NCBI GenBank assembly: GCA_016744595.1
Contig: JADGEB010000008.1
Coordinates: 33,707 to 97,706 of the forward strand
DNA from: Desulfuromusa sp.
GTDB lineage: Bacteria > Desulfobacterota > Desulfuromonadia > Desulfuromonadales > Geopsychrobacteraceae
Reading direction: 5' to 3'
DNA length: 64,000 bases
The translations under genes and the position numbers were made by a program. Shown in pieces: positions 45,731 through 53,967 of the stretch. Under the pieces are notes generated by a model that saw only the letters and a program-made list of their open reading frames with translations, was not told the DNA's origin and did no database searches. How positions within the stretch are numbered: the first letter of the stretch is position 1; the number at the start of each line of letters is the position of its first letter.

Positions 45731-46888
45731 CTATGATTCTTCCTGAATCAATTCATAAAAGAAGCTACTGAAAATAACCAACCGATCCAGCAATGACTGC
45801 TTCACCATATATTCTTTTTTGGTGTGTGGAAAACGCCCCAAAGCTCCCAAGCCATCAATAACCGGCACCCCAAAACTGGATAAGTTATTAGCATCAGAGA
45901 CACCCCCAGAAGAGGTTTCTTGAATTTGAAAACCCAGATCAGAAGCTTTATTAATATACTTTCTGATAAGTCTATCGGACTTTTCAGTTTTGACAAATGG
46001 TGGTCTTTTAATATTGATTTTATGTTGAATTTGGCTAGTGACGAGGTTTTCATCCTCAAGGAGGTGGGCAATATTCTTGAGGGTCTGGGCTTGTTTTTCC
46101 AGATCAGGAACTCTGATATCGACCCCGACATGGCATCGATCAGGAACAACATTTCGTGCTGTCCCTCCGGTGATTTCAGTACACTGGATGCTGACTCCTG
46201 CAACTATGCCATTCAGTGAATTAAGCTTGTCAACAATTGTTGCCGCATCAACAATGGCATTAACCCCGGTACTGGGAGATTCCCCGGCATGAGATGGTTT
46301 TCCGATCACATCAATATCAAGACCAATAACCCCCTTGCGGGTCGTGACAATCATATCCCCCGGCATCCGCCCGGACTCGAAAACAAATCCCCCTTTAGCA
46401 TTTTTCAATTCTGCGGCAATAATATGTTTTGACACCGGAGAACTAATTTCTTCATCAGAGTTAAATAGTATCTTGAGCGGAATCTGTTCCAGCGGAAGAA
46501 GTTCTTTAAGAATGACCAGCGTGTAGAGAGCAATCAACAGTCCGTTTTTCATGTCATTGACACCTGGGCCAACCCAGTTTTCACCATTTTCAACTAGTTT
46601 GTTAAAATCACTGTCGGGCAGATGAACGGTATCAAAATGGCCGATAAAGGCATAAAAGTCATCCCGCTGTTTGTTTTCGTAGAGCAAGTGCGGGCGACGA
46701 GTCGGATCATCGGCACTAATTCTTTTATCTAACTCAATACCATGCCCCTTGGCAATATCGGACAATTGATCCGATACTGAATGCAGTCCGGAAATATTCG
46801 CCGAAAAGCTGTTCGTATTCACCAGTCGTTCCAGATTTTCGAACATCTCGTTGCCATATTTTTCTGCTATTTTTCTGATCTTGACCAT
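45731..46888 (-). CDS. M20 family metallopeptidase, carboxypeptidase G2-like
   Basis: A 385-residue cytoplasmic M20A-type peptidase. GHFDTVHLP (His and Asp, about 84-92), GPGVNDMKNGL (bridging Asp), FNSDEEISS (catalytic Glu and metal Glu) and the His in TKKEY-type C-terminal context line the two-metal site; a lid domain lies between. CPG2-like enzymes remove C-terminal glutamate from folates or dipeptides. The in-frame ATG at 46912 has no ribosome-binding site; the one at 46888 has GAGG. It is the first gene of the operon, and its start lies inside the predicted promoter of the opposite unit. Confidence 0.86.
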   Translation of the reverse strand: MVKIRKIAEKYGNEMFENLERLVNTNSFSANISGLHSVSDQLSDIAKGHGIELDKRISADDPTRRPHLLYENKQRDDFYAFIGHFDTVHLPDSDFNKLVENGENWVGPGVNDMKNGLLIALYTLVILKELLPLEQIPLKILFNSDEEISSPVSKHIIAAELKNAKGGFVFESGRMPGDMIVTTRKGVIGLDIDVIGKPSHAGESPSTGVNAIVDAATIVDKLNSLNGIVAGVSIQCTEITGGTARNVVPDRCHVGVDIRVPDLEKQAQTLKNIAHLLEDENLVTSQIQHKINIKRPPFVKTEKSDRLIRKYINKASDLGFQIQETSSGGVSDANNLSSFGVPVIDGLGALGRFPHTKKEYMVKQSLLDRLVIFSSFFYELIQEES

Positions 46889-46909
46889 TTGAGCCTCACA
46901 ATTTATAGT
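46881..46909 (+). promoter_or_regulatory. Predicted sigma-70 promoter of the GGCT/regulator unit
   Basis: TTGACC (46881-46886), 17 bases, TATAGT (46904-46909) read on the plus strand. Transcription would start near 46916, about 57 bases before the GGCT-like gene. The site covers the start codon and ribosome-binding site of the M20 gene on the other strand. Confidence 0.6.
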
Positions 46910-46915
46910 CATGTC

Positions 46916-46956
46916 TTTAAAATGTCTCTAAATGGTTTTAATGTACCTCTTTAATG
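46916..46956. repeat. Imperfect direct repeat between the divergent units
   Basis: Two units of about 20 bases (46916-46934 and 46935-46956) share the pattern TTTwAAATGT...CTCTwwAATG. They are about two helical turns apart, fit for a regulator dimer bound on one face of the DNA. Confidence 0.45.
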
Positions 46957-46963
46957 AAGTCAA
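46935..46963 (-). promoter_or_regulatory. Predicted sigma-70 promoter of the peptide operon
   Basis: On the minus strand TTGACT (46963-46958), 17 bases, TAAAAC (46940-46935). The predicted start near 46928 lies just beyond that of the opposite promoter, so the two units overlap at their 5' ends. Confidence 0.5.
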
Positions 46964-46972
46964 GGAGAAAAA

Positions 46973-47482
46973 ATGCTGGGAATTATCGCCTATGGAAGTT
47001 TGATCAATCCGCAAGAAACAGAAAGACAGTGGGAACAGCCCACACATATCGTCCCAATCAAACTAGCGACATTTAAACGATCCTTCAACCAACGTCCTGC
47101 ATGGCGAAAAAAAAGTGGCGAATGCTCTGCCGTAATGAACGTACAGATATCTGATCAAAATTGGTTAAATGCTGTTTGCTACTGTTTCCAAAATTTTGAT
47201 TTCACCGATCTGGACAACCGGGAACGGGGTTACACAAGAACAAAAGTCTCACTTGAAAAGATAAAATGTTATCACGGTTTCAACCTCCCTGAGCTTACAG
47301 AAATTTATATCTATCTGGGAAAAAACGAAAATAAAAACAATAGTCTCCTGCCAAACCCTGAGTATCTGGATATCTGCCTGCTGGGAGCAAAAAAATGGGG
47401 GAAAAGTTTTTATCATGACTTTTTAAACACCACACATATTAATAATGGGGTACTATTAGAAAATTATTTATCGCCAAACTAA
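46973..47482 (+). CDS. Gamma-glutamylcyclotransferase-like protein
   Basis: A 169-residue protein of the GGCT/AIG2 fold. IIAYGSLINP at residues 3-12 is the YGSL substrate-binding loop, and LDNRERGYTR near 82-91 holds the glutamate that acts as general acid/base. Such enzymes release 5-oxoproline from gamma-glutamyl amino acids or glutathione. CAAGGAG precedes the ATG. The regulator gene starts 17 bases after its stop, and the peptide operon is divergent, so all three probably serve one pathway. Confidence 0.75.
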   Translation: MLGIIAYGSLINPQETERQWEQPTHIVPIKLATFKRSFNQRPAWRKKSGECSAVMNVQISDQNWLNAVCYCFQNFDFTDLDNRERGYTRTKVSLEKIKCYHGFNLPELTEIYIYLGKNENKNNSLLPNPEYLDICLLGAKKWGKSFYHDFLNTTHINNGVLLENYLSPN

Positions 47483-47498
47483 AGGAGGGAAACAGATA

Positions 47499-48797
47499 AT
47501 GAAGATTGCTCTGGTTGGAGTTGATAAACGTATTACCGAAATTCTTAATTTAACCAGAACAATGTCCCTACCTATTAAGATTACAGCTTACCCCTATTCT
47601 CACCATTCCGAACTAGCGACAATCATCCCGGCAATTAAAGGTGTCGATGGAATCTTATTTTCTGGGAGTTTTCCCTGTATTTTATCTTTAGGGTTGATGG
47701 ATCGGTCAATTCCAACAGTTTTTTTCGAATTTGATGAAACCGGCATCATGAAACTTATTGCCTCATCACCACTGGATCAGGCACCAAAAGCCATCAGCAT
47801 TGATACGGTTCAAAGTTCGGTCATTAAGCAAATCTACAGGGAACTCAATCTCCCATTAACCCAAGTCAGTTCAATCCTCCGCAACAAACAACTGACAGTC
47901 GAAGATATTGCAAATTTCCACATTGTCAATTACATGAAAAACCCGGAAACCCAAATCATATCTGCTCTTTTCAGTGTTGATAAACACCTGAAAGACCTCA
48001 ATTACCCCTGCACCCTGATTAACCACACCTACTTTTCTGTTTTGAAGGGTGTTAATAAAATTATCAATGCCATCAATTTTAAAAACTCAAGCGGCAACCA
48101 TCCTGCTGTTGTCATCATTAAAAAAGACAAAAGCGAGAAGAAAAAACCCGAACAGAATGAATTCAGGTCACAACGATTTCTCTATAAATATCTCGACTAT
48201 ATGCTTGATTTTCAGGAAAAATTACAATCTTTTGTGTTTAACAAGGGTTCGGAAAATTACTATCTGATTTCAACCAGAAACCTCATCGAAGAATACACCA
48301 ATGACTACCGGGACTTTCCCCTACTGTACGATGTTTTTGTCAAATTCGGTTTCACCATCAGCGTCGGTGTTGGCTATGGAATGAATCCGATCAACGCTTT
48401 TTCGAATGCTACTGATGCTTTGGAAATAGCGACCCAAACGGGAAACACCGTTAAGGTTCTAACCGATTCGGGACAAGTCATTTCACCTGTTGACCAAAGA
48501 GATAGCACTTACAACGTTAAAAAATTTGACCCGCTAATCATACAAATTTCTGAAAAATCAGGGATTACGGCAGAGAATATCAGCAAGATATTCACTATTC
48601 TCGATCAACAAGGATCAAATCACCTGACTGCCTACGACCTATCAAAAGCTCTTGGAACCACCACCCGAAGTGGCAACCGATTGATCTCCAAACTTTTCAA
48701 CGCTGGCTATGCCAAAGAATCCGGAATTGAACAGCCGGCGAAAGGGAGACCGAGACATGTTTATGAACTTCAATTTGGGTCATTCCTGGATCATTAG
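47499..48797 (+). CDS. Three-part regulator of unknown family (432 aa)
   Basis: I do not recognise a named family for this 432-residue soluble protein. Residues 1 to about 200 look like a sensor with alternating strands and helices (KIALVGVDKRITEIL, then GVDGILFSGSFPCILSLG). Residues about 225-330 resemble a degenerate GGDEF or CdaR-like module (GFTISVGVGYGMNPINAFSN, ATDALEIA) without a GGDEF motif. The last 75 residues form a winged helix (LTAYDLSKALGTTTRSGNRL, then YAKESG and GRPRHVYEL). A transcription factor for the GGCT and peptide genes is the natural reading. AAAGGAGGG precedes the ATG. Confidence 0.65.
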   Translation: MKIALVGVDKRITEILNLTRTMSLPIKITAYPYSHHSELATIIPAIKGVDGILFSGSFPCILSLGLMDRSIPTVFFEFDETGIMKLIASSPLDQAPKAISIDTVQSSVIKQIYRELNLPLTQVSSILRNKQLTVEDIANFHIVNYMKNPETQIISALFSVDKHLKDLNYPCTLINHTYFSVLKGVNKIINAINFKNSSGNHPAVVIIKKDKSEKKKPEQNEFRSQRFLYKYLDYMLDFQEKLQSFVFNKGSENYYLISTRNLIEEYTNDYRDFPLLYDVFVKFGFTISVGVGYGMNPINAFSNATDALEIATQTGNTVKVLTDSGQVISPVDQRDSTYNVKKFDPLIIQISEKSGITAENISKIFTILDQQGSNHLTAYDLSKALGTTTRSGNRLISKLFNAGYAKESGIEQPAKGRPRHVYELQFGSFLDH

Positions 48798-48935
48798 CTA
48801 CCCACGAGATAGCTTCCTGATTAATGGAGCAGCTCAAAAATATCGATAAAACAAATCCCCCCCCCCAAGATTTGATTCGTATTCAAGGATACCAGCAGCT
48901 GAAACTGCAACCATCTTGACTGAACTCTATCAGAA

Positions 48936-50282
48936 TCAGGAGTATCGGTATTGTTTCGGCTCTAAATCATGCATGTTCAACTTGTCGTAAAGGGTCTTCT
49001 TCGGTAACTGAAGCAGTTCCGCCGCTTCAGCAACATTTCCTTGCGTGCTCTTTAATGCATCACGAATCAGACCTCTTTCATAGACCAAAACCTTTGATGC
49101 CAGAGAAGTGGTAACAATTCTGGAGGGAGTTACGCCATCACTGACACCAAGACAGAGACGCTCTGCCACGGTTTTTAATTCACGCACATTGCCCGGCCAA
49201 TCATGTTGCTGCCACTTAAACAGATCTTGTTCATTCCAATTGACCGCTTCCCGGTTAAAACGACTGCAGGCCTGGGAAATAAAGTAAGCCATTAATGGTG
49301 CAATATCCCCAGAACGCTGCCTGAGTGGTGGTAGCTCAATACTGACCACATTCAAACGATAATACAGATCTGCGCGAAAACCACCCTGCTCAGATAGGTG
49401 CTGTAAGTCTACTTTAGTTGCCGCGACAATACGACAATCAACTGGCACGCAACTATTGCCACCCAAACGTTCGACGCAATGATCCTGCAATACACGCAAA
49501 AGCTTAACCTGAAGAAGTAGAGGCATTGCTTCAATTTCATCGAGAAAAAGGGTTCCACCTTCTGCATATTCAATTTTTCCAATCCGCTTCCTGATTGCTC
49601 CGGTAAACGCCCCGGCTTCATGACCAAAAATCTCACTTTCAAAAATCGTCTCAGGGAGCGCACCACAGTTTATCGCCACAAATGGCCCCGTACGACCGCT
49701 CAAGTCATGGATTGCATGAGCCACCACCTCCTTACCACTACCCGTTTCTCCAACAATCAGCAGGTCAACATCCGTAGGGGCAAGGGTAGCGATAGCACGG
49801 CGAACCTTCTGGATTTCATCGGAGTGACCGATCAGTGGCATCCCACCTCTATTTCCAAGTTGCTCCTGCAATCGACGGTTTTCAAGGATTAAATCCCGTT
49901 TTTCTAACGCCCGTCGAATCACATCAAGCAGACGCTCCGAATGAAACGGTTTTTCAATAAAATCATAGGCATTGTTTCGCATAGCCTGAACCGCCATTGA
50001 AACGTCACCATGTCCAGTTATCAGAATGAGCGGGATATCACGATCATACTTTTGAATTTCATCCAGCAGTTCCAATCCAGAAAGACCCGGAAGCCTCACG
50101 TCACTGACCACAACCGCAGGAGGAAAATCGTCCATGGCAACCAAGGCAGCCTCAGCAGTTGTAAACAAACGAACGGACAAGTTTGCCAGTTGAATACTCT
50201 GTTCACAACCGCGGCGAACGGCTTCATCATCTTCTACCAAATAGATCAGAAGGTTATTCTTCCGACTGCTGCAACTGTCCAT
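48936..50282 (-). CDS. Sigma-54-dependent response regulator (DctD/NtrC type)
   Basis: A 448-residue activator. The receiver domain (about 12-125) has its phosphorylated Asp in VVSDVRLPGLSG and the Lys in FIEKPF. The AAA+ domain (about 145-375) has Walker A GETGSGKE, the GAFTGA loop (EIFGHEAGAFTGA) that contacts sigma-54, and Walker B GGTLFLDEIE. The C-terminal Fis-type HTH is LKSTQGNVAEAAELLQLPKK, then TLYDKL. The longer frame to 50354 overlaps the kinase gene more, so MDSCSS at 50282 is preferred. It is cotranscribed with the kinase (29-base overlap) and probably acts on the cytochrome operon next door. Confidence 0.92.
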   Translation of the reverse strand: MDSCSSRKNNLLIYLVEDDEAVRRGCEQSIQLANLSVRLFTTAEAALVAMDDFPPAVVVSDVRLPGLSGLELLDEIQKYDRDIPLILITGHGDVSMAVQAMRNNAYDFIEKPFHSERLLDVIRRALEKRDLILENRRLQEQLGNRGGMPLIGHSDEIQKVRRAIATLAPTDVDLLIVGETGSGKEVVAHAIHDLSGRTGPFVAINCGALPETIFESEIFGHEAGAFTGAIRKRIGKIEYAEGGTLFLDEIEAMPLLLQVKLLRVLQDHCVERLGGNSCVPVDCRIVAATKVDLQHLSEQGGFRADLYYRLNVVSIELPPLRQRSGDIAPLMAYFISQACSRFNREAVNWNEQDLFKWQQHDWPGNVRELKTVAERLCLGVSDGVTPSRIVTTSLASKVLVYERGLIRDALKSTQGNVAEAAELLQLPKKTLYDKLNMHDLEPKQYRYS

Positions 50283-51750
50283 CGACGGCTTCCTCCAGCA
50301 CAATAGTAAACTCAGCCCCACCCGCATCAGGATTCCTGGCGGTGAGCTTGCCACCCAGTTCGGTGATGATCATATGGGATATAGCTAATCCTAGCCCCAA
50401 CCCTTGACCGCTGGGCTTTGTCGTCACAAATGATTCAAACAGATGAGGAAAAACCTCTTCAGAAATACCTGAACCAGTATCACCAATAACAATATAAACT
50501 TCCGCTTCATGCTGCATAATGGTGACCGTGACCCGTTTATCCGACCGCTCGGAAACTGCGTCCAGGCTATTACGTAACAGATTCACCAGAACCTGTTCAA
50601 ACCGGACAACGTCAGCCCAAACCCGCAGTGTTTCCTGAAATGGCTGCACATCAAGTATTGCATCAAGTTGACGACGTTGCGGCTCCACCAGCATGCTGGC
50701 GTGGTTGATAGCATTGAGAATGCTGATTGATTGTTTTTCAGCAGGGGCCTTCCGGGAGAATGACTTGATTTCAGCAACCATCGCCCCAATCCGATCCGCC
50801 ATGCGACTGATGATCCCAAGGTTTTCAAGCGCATCCTTGACACGTCCAAGTTCGAGAAGATTTATGGCGTTATCGGTAAAGGTATGAATAGCTGTAAGTG
50901 GTTGACTGATTTCATGGCTGACCCCAGCCGACATTTGCCCGAGCACCGTCAATTTTCCTGCCTGAACAGCATTATCACGAGATTCACGCAAGATGTTCTC
51001 TGTGGTCTTTAGTGCCTCGATCTTTTTCAGTAGAGTGCTGTTGGTGACCACCAGTTCTGCAGTACGTTCTTCGATTTTTTGCTCAAGCTTCAGATGAGCC
51101 TTGCGTAGCGCCGCTTCCGCCATGCGCCTTTCCTTGTAGCGCCTTGTCGAAAGTTGAAAAAAAATTGCAATTAAGATGCCAGCAATTGCAATGACTGTAA
51201 GGGTGCGGTGAATGGTTTTCTCAAATTGCTTATTACCCATCTCAAAACGTAGATCGGCATTTTGAATAATGGCTCTGAAGCTTGCTCGTGACTTCATGGC
51301 CAGCGGAGTGGCTTCGATTCTATAGTTTTTGTATGCATTGTTGCGTTGATTTGCTGGAATATCTTTTATCCGTCCCATCCGCTGTAAGCAGTTATCAACA
51401 AAAGCCGCCGTATCAATCCGTGCCTGTTCCACCAATTTTTGATCGGTAGCACTATGGGTGGCTCTGGTCAGTGCAGCAAAGGATTCAGTAATAGTATCCG
51501 CAGTCTCTTTAAGCTCCTGAATGTCATCGTCATAATCAGATCCCAACATGATGTTACGGGTAAGGCGTGAGACGTAGTTTACATCTCTGGCAATCTTGAT
51601 TGTTTCAATTTTAGTCGTAATCTCATGTTGATGGAGAGAAACAAAGGCGTCATTCAGGCTATAGATTCCCCATAGGGCAACAACTGCGGCTAGCGCCACA
51701 AAAGCGATTGTTACACTACCGAGAAAAGCTATGTTGCGATTGATGCTCAT
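50254..51750 (-). CDS. Sensor histidine kinase with periplasmic helical sensor (DctB-like)
   Basis: A 498-residue inner-membrane kinase. Two membrane helices (about 10-30 and 185-205) flank a mainly helical periplasmic region of about 155 residues that looks like a four-helix MCP-type sensor, not the PAS-like sensor of DctB. A coiled coil follows, then HisKA with the phosphorylated His in GVSHEISQPLTAIH, and HATPase with LLRNSLDAV, DTGSGI and GQGLGLGLAI. The signal is unknown. A GTG start at 51765 is possible. It overlaps the sigma-54 regulator gene, its cognate partner. Confidence 0.9.
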   Translation of the reverse strand: MSINRNIAFLGSVTIAFVALAAVVALWGIYSLNDAFVSLHQHEITTKIETIKIARDVNYVSRLTRNIMLGSDYDDDIQELKETADTITESFAALTRATHSATDQKLVEQARIDTAAFVDNCLQRMGRIKDIPANQRNNAYKNYRIEATPLAMKSRASFRAIIQNADLRFEMGNKQFEKTIHRTLTVIAIAGILIAIFFQLSTRRYKERRMAEAALRKAHLKLEQKIEERTAELVVTNSTLLKKIEALKTTENILRESRDNAVQAGKLTVLGQMSAGVSHEISQPLTAIHTFTDNAINLLELGRVKDALENLGIISRMADRIGAMVAEIKSFSRKAPAEKQSISILNAINHASMLVEPQRRQLDAILDVQPFQETLRVWADVVRFEQVLVNLLRNSLDAVSERSDKRVTVTIMQHEAEVYIVIGDTGSGISEEVFPHLFESFVTTKPSGQGLGLGLAISHMIITELGGKLTARNPDAGGAEFTIVLEEAVDGQLQQSEE

Positions 51751-51892
51751 CAATACATATCCCACCTCATGTACTATTTTTATCTGAAGGAGTATAGCAG
51801 ACTATTACGCTACCAGAAATAATTTCACCCCTAAAATCAAACATCATTCTATTCTCCACAACTATCTTGCCTTCACTCTCGTTCACAGCATG

Positions 51893-51924
51893 AAAAAATC
51901 CCCCCTGCCTTGGCAAGAGGGGGA
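51893..51924 (-). terminator. Rho-independent terminator of the cytochrome operon
   Basis: On the minus strand a GC-rich stem (CCCCCTCTTGCC paired with GGCAGGGGGG, with a small bulge) is followed by ATTTTTT. It lies about 50 bases after the cytochrome b stop codon. Confidence 0.8.
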
Positions 51925-51974
51925 ATTTAATATCTGATTTTTCTCACGAGCCCATGTAACGGCAAAGTGAATAA

Positions 51975-52640
51975 TTATTTTTTCAGATCAATAACCGGTT
52001 CTTCATTGCTTCCAGATATCATCGAACCCACCATCCCGAAGGTCCAAGATGCGTAGGCGTGGATCATCATGTAAATAACCATTCCTGTGGACACAAGCAG
52101 ATGAATGAACCTTGTCGCTGCTGTCGCTTTACTGAAAGCAGGAATGATTGCATAACACAACCTGTTTATGAAACCGAAGCTTTCCGGAAAAAGGAGTGCC
52201 AGCCCCGTCAGCACCATAATTGTCCACAAACTTACCCATCCCCACCAGGCCAGCACCTCAGTCGGTACAATCTTTTCGGCATATTTTTTTTCATCACGAC
52301 TGTAGCCAACGGGGCTCTTTACTTTTTTCCCCTTAACAAAACTCCTGGCCTCATGGATAAAAAAATCAAATGCAGGTGCTATTTTTGAAACACCAAACCA
52401 TTTATATTCACCACTCATCATAAAGTAGTAAATAAAGAAGGTAATTGTTCCAGTCCAAGTCAGTCCCATCAGAATATGCAGGCTTCTTGCTGCCCCCCGA
52501 CTGATCCAGGCAAGAGGAATATACTCACTAACAGCAAACCCGGACGACAACAGCAGCAAAACTTGTAGAACGATAAACCAGTGAAGAATTCGATACAGAA
52601 AGCTGTGCCGTTTAACAGCTATTGTTTCACTCTTCATCAT
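51975..52640 (-). CDS. Cytochrome b561-type membrane subunit
   Basis: A 221-residue inner-membrane protein with four membrane helices. Histidines placed for two b hemes lie in ILHWFIVLQ (helix 1), SLHILMGLTW (helix 2) and RFIHLLVSTGMVIYMMIHAY (helix 4, two His). The layout is that of formate dehydrogenase gamma or Ni-Fe hydrogenase cytochrome b subunits, which link periplasmic redox proteins to the quinone pool. The start at 52640 follows GGAGG by six bases and overlaps the cytochrome c gene by 14 bases. It would be the quinone partner of the split-Soret protein. Confidence 0.88.
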   Translation of the reverse strand: MMKSETIAVKRHSFLYRILHWFIVLQVLLLLSSGFAVSEYIPLAWISRGAARSLHILMGLTWTGTITFFIYYFMMSGEYKWFGVSKIAPAFDFFIHEARSFVKGKKVKSPVGYSRDEKKYAEKIVPTEVLAWWGWVSLWTIMVLTGLALLFPESFGFINRLCYAIIPAFSKATAATRFIHLLVSTGMVIYMMIHAYASWTFGMVGSMISGSNEEPVIDLKK

Positions 52641-53658
52641 GAGGGTCCTCCTTGCTGAAACGCCCGGCAACCGCATGAGTTCCAATCCCTGCAACGGTAC
52701 CGACAACCGCAGCACCAGCCCAGGTACCAACGTCTGTTCCGTAGGCAGTTTTCAATTTATTTTCACCCATATGAGGTGTCATGTCGTTGTGACAACTGCT
52801 ACATTCCATCGAACCTCTGGTAAATTGACCTGCCTCGAATTTTTTACCTTTGAAATGACAAACTCTGCAACTTACCGTGTCCTGTGATAGCTTTAACGGA
52901 AATACAGTTTCAATATTTCCCTTCAAGTGTGCGTTTAATAGAGTAACAGCCATTGCGGCAACATCTCCTGTAACTCTGGCACACCTTTCGGATCTTTCCT
53001 TAGATCCACTTGCATACCCAGAAGTTTCACACCATTTTCCAACACTCACATGACATAAAACGGAATGGCTAGGTGATCGGGGTAGCGATTTTCCACTTTT
53101 GTACTTGGGTGGATAAAATTCTTTATTAATCGCATACTCATTTGATTTTGCATTTGGAAAAGCCTCAGTTTCATAGTATCTCATAAGCCTTTTTACAATC
53201 GATTTCACATCAGCAAATGGGAATGCAAATGTAATTGCAGCAGCTGCTCCGTTGGGTGCCCCACATAAAGAACCATAGTCAGCAACACCCCCGACACCAT
53301 GTTGCATTATGCCCTGATAGTGCTTCCCCTTACTCTTACCTGAAAGATGATCGATAAACTCTTCTTTGGTTGGCAGTGGTATGAGGTTGTAGGGATAACC
53401 AATTTTTTCTTTTAATGCTGTCATGATAGCCCAGAATGAACCACCACCACATTCTTCAAGGTAATACCCCAAGTGGCCAAGTTTTCTTACGTATTCAGGA
53501 TCAAGTTCCTGATATCCCCAGGGCATTGCCGGCGGCTCAAAGTTTTCAGGTAGAGTCTGAGCCGCTTTTGCATTGCTGGCAGTTGCGACTCCGCAAATTG
53601 CTGCTCCAGACAGAACAGCAGCTCCTTTAATAAAATTTCTCCTGTGTAAATCACTCAT
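52627..53658 (-). CDS. Split-Soret-type cytochrome c with Tat signal
   Basis: A 343-residue exported redox protein. A Tat signal (LHRRNFIKGAAVLSGAA, about 4-20) fits export of a folded cofactor-bearing protein. A C_GCAxxG_C_C-type region follows (ECGGGSFWAIMTAL, then GSLCGAPNGAAAAI), as in split-Soret cytochrome c of Desulfovibrio, which also binds a 2Fe-2S cluster. Two heme sites, CRVCH (264-268) and CSSCH (286-290), are near the end, and a short hydrophobic tail (about 310-330) may anchor it. GGGAGG precedes the ATG at 53658. It is the first gene of the operon and has a sigma-54 promoter. Confidence 0.85.
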   Translation of the reverse strand: MSDLHRRNFIKGAAVLSGAAICGVATASNAKAAQTLPENFEPPAMPWGYQELDPEYVRKLGHLGYYLEECGGGSFWAIMTALKEKIGYPYNLIPLPTKEEFIDHLSGKSKGKHYQGIMQHGVGGVADYGSLCGAPNGAAAAITFAFPFADVKSIVKRLMRYYETEAFPNAKSNEYAINKEFYPPKYKSGKSLPRSPSHSVLCHVSVGKWCETSGYASGSKERSERCARVTGDVAAMAVTLLNAHLKGNIETVFPLKLSQDTVSCRVCHFKGKKFEAGQFTRGSMECSSCHNDMTPHMGENKLKTAYGTDVGTWAGAAVVGTVAGIGTHAVAGRFSKEDPHDEE

Positions 53659-53967
53659 CTGTTGCCTCCCGTTAAAAAGTTGTTCTATTAAAATATCTCG
53701 GCTATAACTATTAATAGCAAAGCATATGCCAACAAAAGACACTTCACAAACAAGCGCAACACACTAGAATACAACAATGTTTTATTTTTTTGAGGTCAGC
53801 AGAGAACTATTAGTTATGCGGTTTTTCAGAATGGTTATTTTAGCTGTGCGGGAATCCGCACAAAAAAAGAGGGGTTACTTGAAAGCATATAACGCTAATT
53901 CACACGCATACAACCTTCGACGGATTGAACTCACGAGGAGAAAGAATAAGCAAAATATCAAAACGAG
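53659..53967. other. Gene-free region (309 bp)
   Basis: This holds the leader and sigma-54 promoter of the cytochrome operon and the 3' flank of the FocA-type gene. A GTGCGG-GAAT-CCGCAC hairpin lies at 53846-53861, but its T run is on the wrong side for a terminator of the FocA gene. No convincing gene is present. Confidence 0.6.
53716..53732 (-). promoter_or_regulatory. Sigma-54 promoter of the split-Soret/cytochrome b operon
   Basis: On the minus strand TTGGCATATGCTTTGCT matches the -24/-12 consensus TTGGCAC-N5-TTGCW. The GG and GC pairs are ten bases apart as required, and only one core base (T for C after TGGCA) differs. It lies 58 to 74 bases before the ATG. The sigma-54 regulator gene is three genes away on the same strand. 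Confidence 0.75.

Noticed and set aside
48857..48866. Run of ten C residues after the regulator gene
   Set aside because: It lies in a short gap between convergent genes; it could be a slippery tract or a sequencing effect, with no sign of phase variation of a gene.
50254..50282. Naming the two-component pair dctB and dctD
   Set aside because: The sensor differs from DctB and no dicarboxylate transporter gene is near, so only the class of regulator is supported.
53846..53861. GTGCGG/CCGCAC hairpin as a terminator of the FocA-type gene
   Set aside because: On the minus strand the T run comes before the stem, not after it.
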